DNA from: Halomonas sp. MCCC 1A13316
GTDB taxonomy: Bacteria; Pseudomonadota; Gammaproteobacteria; Pseudomonadales; Halomonadaceae
Length of the DNA: 64,000 bases
Reading direction: 5' to 3'
NCBI RefSeq assembly: GCF_014931605.1
Contig: NZ_CP053382.1
Location: forward strand, 558,001-622,000
Position numbers and translations under genes: made by a program. The notes below the pieces were generated by a model. That model saw nothing but the letters and a program-made list of their open reading frames with translations, was not told the origin of the DNA and did no database searches. Below are positions 19,873 through 31,089 of the stretch, piece by piece. Position 1 is the first letter of the stretch, and every line of letters starts with the position of its first letter.

Positions 19873-20943
19873 ATGAACGCCCCCGCTTCTCTTGCCGAAC
19901 GTCTGACCGACCGTCAGCCTACCGATATCCGCCGTACCGACATGACCCTGCCGACTCCCGGTGAGCTGCGCCAGCGCCTGCCCTTGACAGCACCGCTGGT
20001 TGAGCGCCTCTGCGCCCAGCGACGAGCCATTCACGATATCGTCAGCGGTCGCGACGACCGTATGTTGGTGGTGGTCGGCCCCTGCTCGATACATGACCCC
20101 CTGGCCGCACTGGAGTACGCGCGCCGGCTAGCCGAACTTTCGCCGCAGATTTCCGACCGCCTGCTGCCGGTCATGCGTGTCTACGTGGAGAAGCCACGTA
20201 CCACGGTGGGGTGGAAGGGGCTCGCCTACGACCCCGACCTGGACGGCAGTGGCGATATGGCCCGCGGCCTGCACCTCTCGCGCCACCTGATGCATGAAGT
20301 CGCCATGCTGGGCCTGCCGGTGGCCACCGAGGTCCTGCAGCCGATGCTGGCTGCCTACCTCGACGACATGCTGGCTTGGGTCGCCATCGGGGCCCGCACC
20401 ACCGAGTCGCAGCTGCATCGCGAGCTTGCCAGTGGCCTCGAAGCGGCAGTGGGCTTCAAGAACGCGACCAGCGGCGACGTGGGCGTTGCGGTGGACGCCA
20501 TCCATGCAGCGGCACATCCGCATCGGCATTTCGGTCTCGACGAGCAGGGGCGGCCCGCGCTGTGCGAGACCATGGGCAATCCTCACGCACACGTGGTGCT
20601 ACGCGGAGGCCACCGGGGGCCCAACCACGATAGCGTCTCGGTACGTGCTGCCCGCGCAGCGCTGGAGGGCGCCGGCCTGCCGGCACGGCTGATGGTCGAC
20701 TGCAGTCATGCCAACGCACGCAAGGATCATCGTCGCCAGGCCGAGGTGCTGCGCGACGTGGTGGCGCAGCGCGCAGCAGGCGAATCCTCGTTGATGGGGT
20801 TGATGCTCGAGAGCCACCTGGAGGAGGGGCGCCAGGAGCTGGTTCCCGGTGCGCTGCGCCACGGCGTCTCGGTGACCGACCCCTGCCTGGGCTGGCAGGC
20901 TACCGAGACCTTGCTGCTGGAAGCGGCCGAGCGGCTACGCTGA
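19873..20943 (+). CDS. 3-deoxy-7-phosphoheptulonate (DAHP) synthase, class I
   Basis: This enzyme condenses phosphoenolpyruvate and erythrose 4-phosphate, the first and usually most regulated step of aromatic amino acid synthesis. The 356-residue protein is of the AroF/AroG/AroH type: VVVGPCSIHD, the PEP-binding EKPRTTVGWKG, GARTTESQLHRELASGL, GFKNATSGD, LRGGHRGPNHD and MVDCSHANARKDH are all present. Which amino acid inhibits it cannot be decided here. The mixed Trp/Tyr/Phe codons in both leaders suggest control by all three. The conserved KPRT, Cys, His and Glu residues suggest an active enzyme. Confidence 0.95.
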   Translation: MNAPASLAERLTDRQPTDIRRTDMTLPTPGELRQRLPLTAPLVERLCAQRRAIHDIVSGRDDRMLVVVGPCSIHDPLAALEYARRLAELSPQISDRLLPVMRVYVEKPRTTVGWKGLAYDPDLDGSGDMARGLHLSRHLMHEVAMLGLPVATEVLQPMLAAYLDDMLAWVAIGARTTESQLHRELASGLEAAVGFKNATSGDVGVAVDAIHAAAHPHRHFGLDEQGRPALCETMGNPHAHVVLRGGHRGPNHDSVSVRAARAALEGAGLPARLMVDCSHANARKDHRRQAEVLRDVVAQRAAGESSLMGLMLESHLEEGRQELVPGALRHGVSVTDPCLGWQATETLLLEAAERLR

Positions 20944-20972
20944 CTCGGTCACGGGCGACTGTACCTCGGCGG

Positions 20973-20999
20973 GCGATGCCGGGATAATCCCGGCATCGC
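20973..20999 (+). terminator. Hairpin after DAHP synthase
   Basis: A perfect 12-bp stem GCGATGCCGGGA (20973-20984) with TCCCGGCATCGC (20988-20999) and loop TAA, with no T-tract. It ends 19 bases before the DUF3087 start. Confidence 0.5.
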
Positions 21000-21018
21000 G
21001 TCGCCACAGGAGCCCCGC

Positions 21019-21531
21019 ATGCCGTTTACCTTCGAATACCATGACCCCGAGACCTACCGCCGCAAGGCCAGGATCATCAGCATCGCCATGGCCGGCCAGT
21101 TGATCGTCTTCGGCCTGGTATTTTCCCAATTACTGGTGGCGAGCTTCGGCTCCAGCCTGTGGCTCAACGCGTTAGGCGTATTTCTCGGACTGCTGTTCAC
21201 CAGCCTGACCTTCGCCGTGCTACGCGAGCGCCCGTGGATGAATGAGATGCGCTATGTCTGGCAGCTCAAGCAGCATCTCTCCCGGCTCAGCGGTTACCTC
21301 ACCACCCTGCGCCGCGAAATGGATCAGGGCAACGGCGTAGCCCTGCATCTGATGACCGCTTACCATCAGGGCATGGCCCAGCTAGCCGAGCTCAACGGCC
21401 GCACTCTCGATGACGACGCCGAGCTGATCGGCGAGCGGGCCAAGATCGGCCGGCTTCGCGAAGAGCGCGGATTGCCCGCCCAGGTCGAAGGCTTCGACCC
21501 CCACGACCTGGCGGCCTTCAAGCGCAGTTGA
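21019..21531 (+). CDS. DUF3087 family membrane protein
   Basis: This is a 170-residue protein of the DUF3087 family, function unknown. It opens with an amphipathic FEYHDPETYRRKAR segment. Two closely spaced hydrophobic helices follow (about residues 20-41 and 46-67), then a soluble, charged C-terminal part with predicted helices (RERPWMNEMRYVWQLKQHL...). Two spans would put both ends on the same membrane side. The ATG follows CAGGAG. It ends 2 bp before the convergent hemB stop. Confidence 0.7.
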   Translation: MPFTFEYHDPETYRRKARIISIAMAGQLIVFGLVFSQLLVASFGSSLWLNALGVFLGLLFTSLTFAVLRERPWMNEMRYVWQLKQHLSRLSGYLTTLRREMDQGNGVALHLMTAYHQGMAQLAELNGRTLDDDAELIGERAKIGRLREERGLPAQVEGFDPHDLAAFKRS

Positions 21532-21533
21532 GA

Positions 21534-22547
<1,014 letters not shown>

Positions 22548-22772
22548 CTACTCCAGCTGTGGGGCGCCGTTTCGCCATTGACCATGACGTAACGGATGTG
22601 TGCCCCGGCAAGGGTGACAGTGCGATGCGTTCGAATGGGTTTCATCGAGTATATCAGCGCCACCCTGCGCGGGAAGTCACGCCTTGTCGCACCCGGCCCG
22701 ACTCTCTAAAGTGTGGGCTCAGGATTCAGGCAGAGCCCTTCATTCGAGGCGCCTCATTACAAGGAGAAAGGC

Positions 22773-23435
22773 ATGAGCAAACAAGTGGCGGTCATACTGT
22801 CGGGCTGCGGTGTCCAGGACGGCTCGGAGATCTACGAGACTACCCTGACCCTGTTGCGGCTGGATCAGTTGGGCATCGGCTATCGCTGCTTCGCCCCCGA
22901 CATCATGCAGCTTCACGTGATCGATCACCGTAGCGGCGACATCATTGAAGGCGAGTCGCGCAGCGTACTGGTCGAATCGGCTCGCCTGGCACGGGGCAAC
23001 ATAGCGCCGCTGGAGGAGCTGGAGGTCGACGAGTTCGACGCGGTGATTCTTCCCGGTGGGTTCGGTGCGGCCAAGAATCTGTCGAACTTTGCCGAAGCCG
23101 GTAGCGACATGGAGCCGCTGCCGGAACTGGTCGAGGCGCTGGCGCCGTTTTACCAGGCACGCAAGCCCATCGGCCTGATGTGCATCACTCCTGCCCTGGT
23201 GCCCAAGGTATTGGGACCCGGCATCGCCGTGACCGTCGGCCACGACCCCGGCGTCTCTGGTGCGATCAGCTCCATGGGCGGCTTGCATCGCAGCTGCGGC
23301 GTCGAGGATATCGTAGTTGATTTCGAAAACCGTGTGGTGACTACGCCGGCCTATATGCTGGCCACCCGGATCGGCGAGGCCGCCACGGGGATCTTCAAGC
23401 TGGTCGACCGTATCGACGAGCTGATGGATCTCTGA
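22773..23435 (+). CDS. elbB: ElbB, DJ-1/PfpI-family glyoxalase
   Basis: This 220-residue protein belongs to the DJ-1/PfpI superfamily; the E. coli homologue ElbB has weak glyoxalase activity and was historically linked to isoprenoid synthesis. The start at 22773 follows AAGGAG and gives the usual KQVAVILSGCGVQDGSEIYE N-terminus. The Glu-containing AVILPGGFGAAKNLS and the nucleophile-elbow-like GLMCITPALVPK with its Cys are present. The long C-terminal part with GGLHRSCGVEDIVVD is typical. It is monocistronic, between hemB and a convergent tat operon. Confidence 0.9.
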   Translation: MSKQVAVILSGCGVQDGSEIYETTLTLLRLDQLGIGYRCFAPDIMQLHVIDHRSGDIIEGESRSVLVESARLARGNIAPLEELEVDEFDAVILPGGFGAAKNLSNFAEAGSDMEPLPELVEALAPFYQARKPIGLMCITPALVPKVLGPGIAVTVGHDPGVSGAISSMGGLHRSCGVEDIVVDFENRVVTTPAYMLATRIGEAATGIFKLVDRIDELMDL

Positions 23436-23453
23436 GCGTCGCCAGCCGTTATG

Positions 23454-23491
23454 CAAGACGCCCCCGCTCCGATCCGAGCGGGGGCGTCTTG
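23454..23491. terminator. Bidirectional terminator between elbB and tatC
   Basis: A perfect 16-bp GC-rich stem (23454-23469 with 23476-23491, loop CGATCC) lies between convergent genes. It could serve both, although T-tracts are short on either side. Confidence 0.7.
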
Positions 23492-23517
23492 CTTCATGAG
23501 AAAGTCTGCCAGGTCAG

Positions 23518-24312
23518 TCAGGCGTCGTCACGCCCCTTCAGCGGTGCCGTTTCCTCGGGCTCCTCCGACCTGGACCTCCGGCGCCGCACCAGGCGACCGA
23601 ACAGGATGCCCACTTCATAGAGAAGGTACATGGGAATCGCCAGCAGACTCTGCGAGATCACATCGGGAGGTGTCAGCAGCATGCCGATCACGAAACAGCA
23701 CAGAATGATGTAGGGCCGTTTCTTCGTCAGGCTTTCTACCGTGGTGGCGCCGGACAGGATCAGCAGAAAGGTGGCGATGGGGATTTCGAAGGCCACGCCG
23801 AAGGCGAAGAACATCTTGAGTACGAAGTTCAGGTACTGGTTGATGTCGGTCATCACCGCCACGTCCTCCGGCCCGGTCTGGGTGAAGAACTTGAACAGCA
23901 GCGGAAAGACCACATAGTAGGCGAAAGCGGCGCCGGCGTAGAACAGCCCTACGCTGGAGGCCAGCAGCGGCAGGGCCAGCGATTTCTCGTTGTCGTAGAG
24001 CCCAGGGGCGACGAAGGCCCAGGCTTGGTGCAGCACGAAAGGAATGGCGATGAAAACCGCCACCACCAGGGTCAGCTTGAACGGAGCCAGGAACGGCGAG
24101 GCCACTTCGGTAGCGATCATCTGCGCCCCCTCCGGCAGCAAGCCCATCAGCGGCTGCGCCACGAAGGTGTAGATTTCGTTGGCGAATGGGTAGAGCCCCA
24201 GGAAGATCACCAAAACTGCCACCACGGCACGCAGCAGGCGCGAACGCAGTTCGATCAGGTGCTCTATCAAGGGGGCCTGGCCAAGTTCCTGCTTGTCGTC
24301 GGAGTCGCTCAT
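23518..24312 (-). CDS. tatC: Sec-independent protein translocase TatC
   Basis: TatC is the receptor of the twin-arginine translocation system that exports folded proteins. The 264-residue protein has six predicted membrane spans. Family signatures include PLIEHLIELRSRLLRAV at the N-terminus, the loop segment EVASPFLAPFKL and KRPYIILCCFVIGMLLTPPDV. A charged Arg/Glu-rich cytoplasmic tail ends the protein. It overlaps tatB by 4 bases and is the last gene of the tatABC unit. Confidence 0.97.
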   Translation of the reverse strand: MSDSDDKQELGQAPLIEHLIELRSRLLRAVVAVLVIFLGLYPFANEIYTFVAQPLMGLLPEGAQMIATEVASPFLAPFKLTLVVAVFIAIPFVLHQAWAFVAPGLYDNEKSLALPLLASSVGLFYAGAAFAYYVVFPLLFKFFTQTGPEDVAVMTDINQYLNFVLKMFFAFGVAFEIPIATFLLILSGATTVESLTKKRPYIILCCFVIGMLLTPPDVISQSLLAIPMYLLYEVGILFGRLVRRRRSRSEEPEETAPLKGRDDA

Positions 24313-24743
24313 CGGGAAGCGGCGTCCTTGTCATCGTCGGGGGGAGAGGGCACGTTGTCCGGGGTCCTGGCGCTGGCCAGTGCATCGTCGAGCCGCTTCG
24401 ATGCCGGTGGCGTTTCGCTGTCGGGCTCACGCGCCGGCACCTCGGTCCGCTCGTCGTTGCCCTTGCGTGGCGTCGACGAGGTGGGTTCGGCGATGCTCTC
24501 CACGTCGCGCTTGGCCTTGTTCAGGCTCTCGTCGAGCTTGGTCTGCTGCTCCTTGAGCTTCTGACGCAGCTCCTCCGCTTCGAGCTGAGAGTTGATCTCG
24601 CGCTGCATGCTCGACACGGTGCGCTTGATCTTGCCCACCCATAGCCCCACGGTGCGCGCCGCCTTGGGCAGGCGCTCGGGGCCGAGCACGAGCAGGCCCA
24701 CGATGCCGAGGATCAGGAGTTCGAGAAAGCCGATATCGAACAT
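24309..24743 (-). CDS. tatB: Sec-independent protein translocase TatB
   Basis: TatB binds TatC and forms the signal-peptide receptor complex. The 144-residue protein starts MFDIGFLELLILGIVGLLVL, with the Glu in the N-terminal helix and the GPERLP hinge that separate TatB from TatA. An amphipathic helix and a coiled-coil-prone charged region (about 35-80) follow, then a low-complexity Pro/Asp/Ser-rich tail. It begins 6 bp after tatA. Confidence 0.96.
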   Translation of the reverse strand: MFDIGFLELLILGIVGLLVLGPERLPKAARTVGLWVGKIKRTVSSMQREINSQLEAEELRQKLKEQQTKLDESLNKAKRDVESIAEPTSSTPRKGNDERTEVPAREPDSETPPASKRLDDALASARTPDNVPSPPDDDKDAASR

Positions 24744-24749
24744 GGAGGC

Positions 24750-25016
24750 TTACTTGCGCTCTTCTCGTTCCTCGACGCTGTCCGCCGCCTTCTTCTCCTC
24801 GGCGTGAACGTCATAGGTGTTGGGCTGCTCTTCGTGGCTCACCTTGGCCTGCGTCTTGCCGTCCTTGTCTTTGCCTTCCTCGTTGACGGCCTGCTTGAAG
24901 CCTTTGACCGCACCGCCCAGGTCGGAGCCGACGTTACGCAGCTTCTTGGTGCCGAAGATCAGAATGATGATGCCGAGTACGATCAGCAGTTGCCAGATAC
25001 TGATGCCACCTAACAT
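24750..25016 (-). CDS. tatA: Sec-independent protein translocase TatA
   Basis: TatA oligomers form or weaken the membrane for Tat export. The 88-residue protein has the canonical short span [20 protein letters not shown], the FGTKKLR hinge and the [13 protein letters not shown] amphipathic helix. A highly charged tail follows. It heads tatABC, 46 bp after hisE. Confidence 0.96.
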   Translation of the reverse strand: MLGGISIWQLLIVLGIIILIFGTKKLRNVGSDLGGAVKGFKQAVNEEGKDKDGKTQAKVSHEEQPNTYDVHAEEKKAADSVEEREERK

Positions 25017-25062
25017 GGAGGTTACCTCTGAGTCGGGTTTCCGGCGGATCCGGAAGCCAATT

Positions 25063-25398
25063 TTACTTTGACCTTGCGGCCTTCTCTTCGTGCCCGGAAA
25101 TTCCGAAGCGTCGGGCCAACTCGTCTAGCACGTCCCGGTGGTCGAGTCCGAGATGCGAAAGCATCACCAGGCTATGAAACCACAGGTCGGCGGTTTCGGC
25201 GACCACTGCCTTGCGTTCGGCGTCGCCACCCGCTTCGGCATCCTTGGCTGCCAGCAGGGTTTCCGTGGCTTCCTCGCCGACCTTTTCGAGTATCTTGTTT
25301 AGCCCCTTGTCATGCAAGGCGGCCACGTAGGATTCGGTGGGGTCGGCGCTGCGGCGTTGGCTCAGCACGTCGAAGAGTTCATCGAGAATATCATGCAT
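25063..25398 (-). CDS. hisE: Phosphoribosyl-ATP pyrophosphatase HisE
   Basis: HisE hydrolyses phosphoribosyl-ATP in the second step of histidine synthesis. I start it at ATG 25398, which has GGGAG eight bases upstream, giving 111 residues ([12 protein letters not shown]...). Starting at 25413 would add five residues. The MazG-like core shows the metal-binding acidic helices in [13 protein letters not shown] and [16 protein letters not shown]. hisI, usually adjacent or fused, is not here. The gene sits between ubiB and tatA, as in Pseudomonas apart from the missing hisI. Confidence 0.94.
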   Translation of the reverse strand: MHDILDELFDVLSQRRSADPTESYVAALHDKGLNKILEKVGEEATETLLAAKDAEAGGDAERKAVVAETADLWFHSLVMLSHLGLDHRDVLDELARRFGISGHEEKAARSK

Positions 25399-25428
25399 GC
25401 AGGCGACTCCCATTGCGATGGATCAAGT

Positions 25429-27054
25429 TCACTGCCAGGCCAGCAGCACGAGGCCAAGCAGCCCGGCGACAAGCACCGGCCAGGGTTGGCCCGCGGCCCA
25501 TTCGGTCAGCGGCTGCCAGGCAAGTGCCAGCCCGGCCAGCAGCACCCCCAGGCGCATGCGGCGCCCGCCGCGGCGGCCTTCGCGAAGCTGGTGCTGAATG
25601 CCGCCCAGGGCCAGGGCTTGGCGGCGGCGCTGGCGATGCTCGTGTTCGATGCGGCTGAGGGCGTGGTGGGCCACACTCGGCAGCTCGGGGAGCTGGCGTG
25701 ACAGCTCCGGTGCCTGGCGCTTGAGTGACTCCCACAGGCCCGTCGCCCCGGCGCGCTCGTGCATCCAGCGTTCCAGGTAAGGCTTGGCGGTGCTCCATAG
25801 ATCGAGGTCGGGATACAGCTGGCGCCCCAACCCCTCGATGTTGAGCAGGGTCTTCTGCAGCAGCACCAGCTGCGGCTGGACCTCCATGTTGAACCGCCGT
25901 GCAGTCTGGAACAGCCCCAGCAACACCTGACCGAAGGAGATGTCCTTCAGCGGCTTCTCCAGGATCGGTTCGCATACCGTGCGGATGGCGGCGGCGAACT
26001 CGTTGGCCCGGGTATCTTCGCCCACCCAGCCCGACTCGATGTGCAGCGCGGCGACCTCATAGTAGTCCTGACGGAAGAAGGCGAGCAGGTTGCGTGCCAG
26101 GTAGTCCTGGTCCTCGCGGGTCAGGCTGCCGACGATGCCGCAGTCGATGGCGATGTACTGGGGGTCGTGAGGGTGCTCGCGGGCGACGAAGATGTTGCCC
26201 GGATGCATGTCGGCGTGAAAGAAGTTGTCGCGAAACACCTGGGTGAAGAAGATCTCCACACCGCGCTCGGCCAGGCGCTTGAGGTCGGTGCCCTGGGCCC
26301 TCAGCGCGGTGATGTCGGCCACCGGTATGCCGTGAATGCGTTCTTGCACCATGACCCGTCGGCGGGTATGCGACCAGTGCACCGTGGGCACGTGAAGCAG
26401 CGGCGAATCCTTGAAGTTGCGCTTGAGCTGCGAAGTGTTCGCCGCTTCCTTGAGTAGGTCTAGCTCGTCGAACAGGGTCGCCTCGTAGTCGCGCACCACT
26501 TCCACCGGCCGCAGTCGACGCGCTTCGGGAATCAGGGTCAGCAGACCGGCCACCCGGTACATCAGCGCCATGTCCTGGCGCATGACGCGATCGATGGCTG
26601 GGCGGATGATCTTGACCACCACATCTTCACCGCCGTGCAGGCGAGCGGCATGCACCTGAGCAATGGAGGCCGACGCCAGCGATTCGGGCTCGAAATGGGC
26701 AAAGGCGACATCCAGCGGCATGCGCAGCTCGGACTCCACCAGCGCCCTGGCTTCATCGCCGGGGAAGGGCGGCACCTGGTCCTGCAGCCGCCTCAGCTCG
26801 TTGGCGATCTCCTCGGGTAGCAGGTCGCGGCGTGTTGAGAGCAACTGACCGAACTTGACGAAGATCGGGCCCAGCGACTCCAGTGCCAGACGCAGACGCT
26901 CACCACCCGTGCGACGTCCCACCGGCACCAGGCGCAGCGGCGAGAGCAGGAAGGCCAGGCGCAGCCACCAGGGCAGGCGCTGCAGCGGTAGCAGAGTATC
27001 GAGGCGGTAGCGGGTGATAACCCACATGATGCGCAGCAGGCGAAGCCCCATCAT
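25429..27054 (-). CDS. ubiB: UbiB, atypical kinase-like ATPase for ubiquinone synthesis
   Basis: UbiB is a membrane-anchored protein of the ADCK/ABC1 family, needed for ubiquinone synthesis and thought to extract lipid intermediates by ATPase action. The 541-residue product has the KxGQ motif ([13 protein letters not shown]), the Ala-rich nucleotide loop [13 protein letters not shown], the invariant Lys in VVVKIIRP, the [10 protein letters not shown] segment and [10 protein letters not shown]. Two hydrophobic helices close the C-terminus. It overlaps ubiJ by 4 bases. Confidence 0.96.
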   Translation of the reverse strand: MMGLRLLRIMWVITRYRLDTLLPLQRLPWWLRLAFLLSPLRLVPVGRRTGGERLRLALESLGPIFVKFGQLLSTRRDLLPEEIANELRRLQDQVPPFPGDEARALVESELRMPLDVAFAHFEPESLASASIAQVHAARLHGGEDVVVKIIRPAIDRVMRQDMALMYRVAGLLTLIPEARRLRPVEVVRDYEATLFDELDLLKEAANTSQLKRNFKDSPLLHVPTVHWSHTRRRVMVQERIHGIPVADITALRAQGTDLKRLAERGVEIFFTQVFRDNFFHADMHPGNIFVAREHPHDPQYIAIDCGIVGSLTREDQDYLARNLLAFFRQDYYEVAALHIESGWVGEDTRANEFAAAIRTVCEPILEKPLKDISFGQVLLGLFQTARRFNMEVQPQLVLLQKTLLNIEGLGRQLYPDLDLWSTAKPYLERWMHERAGATGLWESLKRQAPELSRQLPELPSVAHHALSRIEHEHRQRRRQALALGGIQHQLREGRRGGRRMRLGVLLAGLALAWQPLTEWAAGQPWPVLVAGLLGLVLLAWQ

Positions 27055-27689
27055 GGCGCGGCCTCGTGTTCCAACCGACGTCGCAGCCTGGCCAGTCGGG
27101 CGTCGAGACGGTCGGTGGCAACCTCCAGCTCGGTGAGATGGTCGCGCAGGGCCTCGAGCTGGTGACGTCCGGGTAGCAGGCGCGCTTCCTCGAACACGTA
27201 CTCGGCGATATCGGCACGCATCTCCTGCTGGGCGCGCAGGCCCCAGCGGGCCATGCGCCTCAATCCCTCGGCCAGGCTGTGTGCAGGCACGTCACCCAGC
27301 CATTGGGCGAGTTCTCCCTCCCAATCGATATCGAGGTCGACAAACAGGTCGCGAACTTCCTCGAGCAGATGTACCCGCCCACGCACCGCCAGGCGCCCAC
27401 GAAACATCAACCGCTCCATCGATTCGCCGCCCAGTAGCTCCCCCAGTGTCTCGGCATCGAGCTCGACCACGGCATCGGCGCTGCTCTCGTCGGGCGCTTC
27501 CTGACGCATCAAGTCGACGCCATAGTGATGGAAACTCAGCAGCAGGGCCAGGGAGGGGCGCTCCAGACGCAGCAGCACCCGGCTACCGGACAGCCGTGCC
27601 AGGCGCGCGGGCGCGGCCAGATCGCGGGCGAGCAGGGCATTGAGGGTACGCTCGATGCCGGCCAGCAGCAGGGTCGGAGTCAACGTCAT
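27051..27689 (-). CDS. ubiJ: UbiJ, ubiquinone synthesis accessory factor (SCP2 domain)
   Basis: UbiJ is a lipid-binding scaffold of the soluble ubiquinone synthesis complex. The 212-residue protein has an N-terminal SCP2-like domain (about 15-110) and a C-terminal charged helical region with Arg/Glu/Leu repeats suited to a coiled coil (about 165-208). Its place between ubiE and ubiB, with a 7-bp gap and a 4-bp overlap, is the standard operon order and is the strongest evidence for the name. Confidence 0.92.
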   Translation of the reverse strand: MTLTPTLLLAGIERTLNALLARDLAAPARLARLSGSRVLLRLERPSLALLLSFHHYGVDLMRQEAPDESSADAVVELDAETLGELLGGESMERLMFRGRLAVRGRVHLLEEVRDLFVDLDIDWEGELAQWLGDVPAHSLAEGLRRMARWGLRAQQEMRADIAEYVFEEARLLPGRHQLEALRDHLTELEVATDRLDARLARLRRRLEHEAAP

Positions 27690-27696
27690 TGCGCCC

Positions 27697-28464
27697 TCAG
27701 AGCTTGATGCCGCGATGCAGGGCGACGATGCCCCCGGTGAGGTTGGTGTACTCGACCCGCTCCAGGCCCGCCGCTTCCATCATGTCCTTGAGCGTTTCCT
27801 GGTCGGGGTGCATGCGAATCGACTCGGCCAGGTAGCGATAGCTGTCGGAGTCGCCCGCCACCATCTGGCCCATGAAGGGCAGCAGGCGGAAGGAGTACTC
27901 GTCGTAGGCGCGGGTCAGCATGGGGTTGTTCGGCTTGGAGAACTCCAGCACCAGCAGGCGGCCGCCGGGCTTGAGCACGCGAGCCATGGAGCGCAGCGCG
28001 GCGTCCTTGTCAGTGACGTTGCGCAGGCCGAAGGCGATGGTGATGCAGTCGAAGCTGTTATCGGGAAACGGCAGGCATTCGGCGTTGGCTTGAACATACT
28101 CGACGTTGCCGCCGACGCCGTTGTCGAGCAGCTTGTCGCGGCCGACCCGCAGCATCGATTGGTTGATATCGGCCAGCACTACACGGCCACGAGGACCGAC
28201 CATGCGTGAGAACTTCAGCGTCAAGTCGCCGGTGCCGCCGGCAATATCGAGTACGCTATGCCCCGGCCGTACCCCGCTGCGCTCGATAGTGAGGCGCTTC
28301 CACAGCCGGTGGATACCCAGCGACATGAGGTCGTTCATGACGTCGTAGCGCGCCGCCACGGAGTGGAAGACATCGGCCACGCGCGAGGCCTTTTCCTCTA
28401 CAGGCACTTCCTGGTAGCCGAAGTGGGTGGTGCGCTGGTCCCCAGGGGTGGAGTGAGGGCTCAT
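27697..28464 (-). CDS. ubiE: Ubiquinone/menaquinone methyltransferase UbiE
   Basis: UbiE is the SAM-dependent C-methyltransferase of ubiquinone (and menaquinone) synthesis. The 255-residue protein shows [20 protein letters not shown] at the N-terminus, the SAM-binding [29 protein letters not shown] and the signature [20 protein letters not shown]. It begins the ubiE-ubiJ-ubiB-hisE-tatABC run. The phaC-type genes that lie upstream in Pseudomonas are not present. Confidence 0.97.
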   Translation of the reverse strand: MSPHSTPGDQRTTHFGYQEVPVEEKASRVADVFHSVAARYDVMNDLMSLGIHRLWKRLTIERSGVRPGHSVLDIAGGTGDLTLKFSRMVGPRGRVVLADINQSMLRVGRDKLLDNGVGGNVEYVQANAECLPFPDNSFDCITIAFGLRNVTDKDAALRSMARVLKPGGRLLVLEFSKPNNPMLTRAYDEYSFRLLPFMGQMVAGDSDSYRYLAESIRMHPDQETLKDMMEAAGLERVEYTNLTGGIVALHRGIKL

Positions 28465-28561
28465 GCGAAAAAGGCTCCCGAATCGCTGCGGAAAGGTGAG
28501 GAACGGACCTCAATTTGCGCCCTATTGTAGCCTCCCCCCGGCTTCCTTGTCTTTGACCCCG

Positions 28562-28942
28562 CTACAGTTGCTTGATCTCGATGCCCAGCGGCTCGCGGCT
28601 GGCGCCGGCTTTCTCCAGGCGCTCGAGATAATCCGCCCAGTAGGTCTCGCGGTTCTGGATCAGCTCGAATAGGTAGTCCCAGCTGTACAGGCCGCTGTCG
28701 TGGCCGTCGTCGAAGGCGAGCTTGATGGCATAGCGACCCACCGGCTCGACGTTCTTGAGACCGACGTCCTTCTTGCCCACCTGCAGCACGGCCTGGCTGG
28801 GGTGATGGCCGCGCACCTCGGCGGAGGGGGAGTAGACGCGCAGGTATTCCACCGGCAGCCGATGGCTCTCGTCGTCGTAGGTGAGCTCCAGCTCGCGGGC
28901 CTTCTTGTGATAATGGATCTTGGTGGGAATGGGGGCGGTCAT
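28562..28942 (-). CDS. DUF971 family protein (gamma-butyrobetaine hydroxylase-like N-terminal domain)
   Basis: This small 126-residue protein has the domain fused to gamma-butyrobetaine hydroxylase in other proteins; as a stand-alone protein its role is unknown. It may bind iron-sulfur or metal cofactors, but this sequence has none of the obvious Cys clusters. Conserved features are HYHKKARELELTYDDESHR, LPVEYLRVYSPSAEVRGH and a closing YSWDYLFEL. I choose ATG 28942 (MTAPIPTK), with GGAG six bases upstream; the ATG two codons earlier touches that site. It follows hslU as in Pseudomonas. Confidence 0.85.
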   Translation of the reverse strand: MTAPIPTKIHYHKKARELELTYDDESHRLPVEYLRVYSPSAEVRGHHPSQAVLQVGKKDVGLKNVEPVGRYAIKLAFDDGHDSGLYSWDYLFELIQNRETYWADYLERLEKAGASREPLGIEIKQL

Positions 28943-29063
28943 GGGCATCTCCAGTGAGACGTAAGACAGAAGAGCGGCACTGCGAAACAAGAAGAGGGAG
29001 AGCATGGCACTGCTTCCCTCTTCATTTCTTCCCTCTTTCCTCTTCGCGCGGTGTAGCCGCGCT

Positions 29064-30386
29064 TTAAAGAATATACCGCGACAGATCTTCGTCCATGGCC
29101 AGCTCGCCGAGCTGGGAGTCGACGTAGGCGGCATCGACGGAAAGGGGACTCCCGAAATCGGCGCCCTTGAACGAGGCGTCTTCCAGGAGTCGCTCCATCA
29201 CCGTATGCAGGCGCCGTGCGCCGATGTTCTCGGTGCCTTCGTTGACCTTCCAGGCGATCTCGGCGATGCGCTCGATGCCGTCCTCGGTAAACTCGATCTC
29301 AAGCCCCTCGGTGGCCAGCAGCGCCTTGTACTGCTTGGTCAGGGCGGCGGAAGGCTCGGTGAGGATGCGCTTGAAGTCCTCCGGCGTCAGCGCCTCGAGC
29401 TCGACCCGGATCGGCAGGCGGCCCTGCAGCTCGGGAATCAGGTCGGAGGGGCGCGACAGATGGAAGGCGCCCGAGGCGATGAACAGGATGTGGTCGGTCT
29501 TGACCATGCCGTACTTGGTGGACACAGTCGAGCCCTCGATCAGTGGCAGCAGGTCGCGCTGCACACCCTCGCGGGAGACTTCGCCGCCGCTGGATTGGCC
29601 GCTGCCCTTGGCCACCTTGTCGATCTCGTCGAGGAAGACGATGCCGTTCTGCTCCACGGCATCGATGGCGCGATGCTTGATCTCCTCCTCGTTGACCAGC
29701 TTGGCGGCTTCCTCGTCGCGCAGCAGGGCGAAGGCGTCCTTGACCTTGACTCGTCGGGTCTCGGTCTTCTGCCGGCCCATGTTGGAGAACAGGCTCTGCA
29801 ACTGGTTGGTCATCTCCTCCATGCCCGGCGGGGTCATGATATCGATGCCCGGCCCCTGCGGGGTGATCTCGATGTCGATCTCCTTGTCGTCGAGGTCGCC
29901 CTCGCGAAGCTTCTTGCGGAAGACCTGGCGCGTCGAGCTGTCGCTGCGCGGGCTGTCCTCCTGGCCGCGCGGCGGTGGCAGCAGGGCGTCGAGGATGCGA
30001 TCCTCGGCGGCGTCCTCGGCGCGGTTGCGTACCTCGTCCTTGGCCTGCTCGCGCACCAGCTTGATGGCGGCCTCGGTGAGGTCGCGGATGATCGACTCCA
30101 CGTCGCGGCCGACGTAGCCCACCTCGGTGAACTTGGTCGCTTCGACCTTGATGAAGGGCGCGCGGGCGAGCTTGGCCAGGCGCCGGGCGATCTCGGTCTT
30201 GCCCACCCCGGTGGGGCCGATCATCAGGATGTTCTTGGGGGTGACTTCAGGGCGCAGGTCGTCGTCGAGCTGCATGCGCCGCCAGCGGTTGCGCAGGGCA
30301 ATGGCGACGGCGCGCTTGGCGTCCTGCTGACCGACGATGTACTGATCCAGAGCGTGGACGATCTCGCGGGGGGTCATCTGGGACAT
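29064..30386 (-). CDS. hslU: HslU, ATPase of the HslUV protease
   Basis: HslU is the AAA+ unfoldase that feeds substrates to the HslV peptidase. The 440-residue product starts [20 protein letters not shown]. Walker A is [17 protein letters not shown] (about residues 56-72), with a GYVGRD pore motif nearby. The I-domain lies at about 110-240, Walker B is [11 protein letters not shown] and the sensor [15 protein letters not shown] is present. The C-terminus ends LSRYIL, the tail that docks into HslV. It starts 11 bp after hslV. Confidence 0.98.
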   Translation of the reverse strand: MSQMTPREIVHALDQYIVGQQDAKRAVAIALRNRWRRMQLDDDLRPEVTPKNILMIGPTGVGKTEIARRLAKLARAPFIKVEATKFTEVGYVGRDVESIIRDLTEAAIKLVREQAKDEVRNRAEDAAEDRILDALLPPPRGQEDSPRSDSSTRQVFRKKLREGDLDDKEIDIEITPQGPGIDIMTPPGMEEMTNQLQSLFSNMGRQKTETRRVKVKDAFALLRDEEAAKLVNEEEIKHRAIDAVEQNGIVFLDEIDKVAKGSGQSSGGEVSREGVQRDLLPLIEGSTVSTKYGMVKTDHILFIASGAFHLSRPSDLIPELQGRLPIRVELEALTPEDFKRILTEPSAALTKQYKALLATEGLEIEFTEDGIERIAEIAWKVNEGTENIGARRLHTVMERLLEDASFKGADFGSPLSVDAAYVDSQLGELAMDEDLSRYIL

Positions 30387-30397
30387 GGTGGCAGCCC

Positions 30398-30916
30398 TTA
30401 GAGCGTTTCGAGAGTGACGTGGTGGTTGGTGAACACGCAGATGTCGGCGGCGATATCCAAGGACTTCTCGGTGATTTCCGTGGCCGAGAGCTCGGTGTTC
30501 TCGAGCATGGCGCGCGCTGCGGCGAGGGCGAAATTGCCTCCCGAACCGATGGCGATGATGCCACGCTCCGGTTCCACCACGTCGCCGTTGCCGGTAATGA
30601 TCAGTGAGGCGTTCTTGTCGGCCACCGCCAGCAGTGCCTCGAGCCGGCGCAGGGCGCGGTCGGTGCGCCAGTCCTTGGCCAGCTCCACCGCCGCCTTGAC
30701 CAGGTTGCCCTGGTACTTTTCCAACTGCGCCTCGAAACGCTCGAACAGCGTGAAGGCGTCGGCGGTGCCGCCGGCGAAACCGGCCAGCACCTGGCCGCGA
30801 TAAAGGCGGCGCACCTTGCTGGCATTGCCCTTCATCACGGTATTGCCCAGCGATACCTGGCCGTCGCCGGCCAGGGCAACCTGGTCACCGCGGCGCACGG
30901 AAACGATCGTGGTCAT
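30398..30916 (-). CDS. hslV: HslV, peptidase of the HslUV protease
   Basis: HslV is a proteasome-like threonine peptidase. The 172-residue frame begins [20 protein letters not shown]. Removal of the initiator Met exposes the catalytic Thr. [32 protein letters not shown] and [17 protein letters not shown] are conserved. The gene precedes hslU, forming the hslVU unit. Confidence 0.98.
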   Translation of the reverse strand: MTTIVSVRRGDQVALAGDGQVSLGNTVMKGNASKVRRLYRGQVLAGFAGGTADAFTLFERFEAQLEKYQGNLVKAAVELAKDWRTDRALRRLEALLAVADKNASLIITGNGDVVEPERGIIAIGSGGNFALAAARAMLENTELSATEITEKSLDIAADICVFTNHHVTLETL

Positions 30917-31089
30917 GGAGAGAACTCCGTAACGGGGAGCCTTGGCTCCCGGTGACTTTCGGCGCCCCGCTGCGCCGGGGGCCGTGAATGAGCGTTCAGG
31001 TTAGGTGTGGGCAGTGGCCATCGAATTCAAGCGCCGATGAGCAGGGCCGGCGAATCGCAAGGCGATTCCTCGCTGGCGTCGCTCGTTCC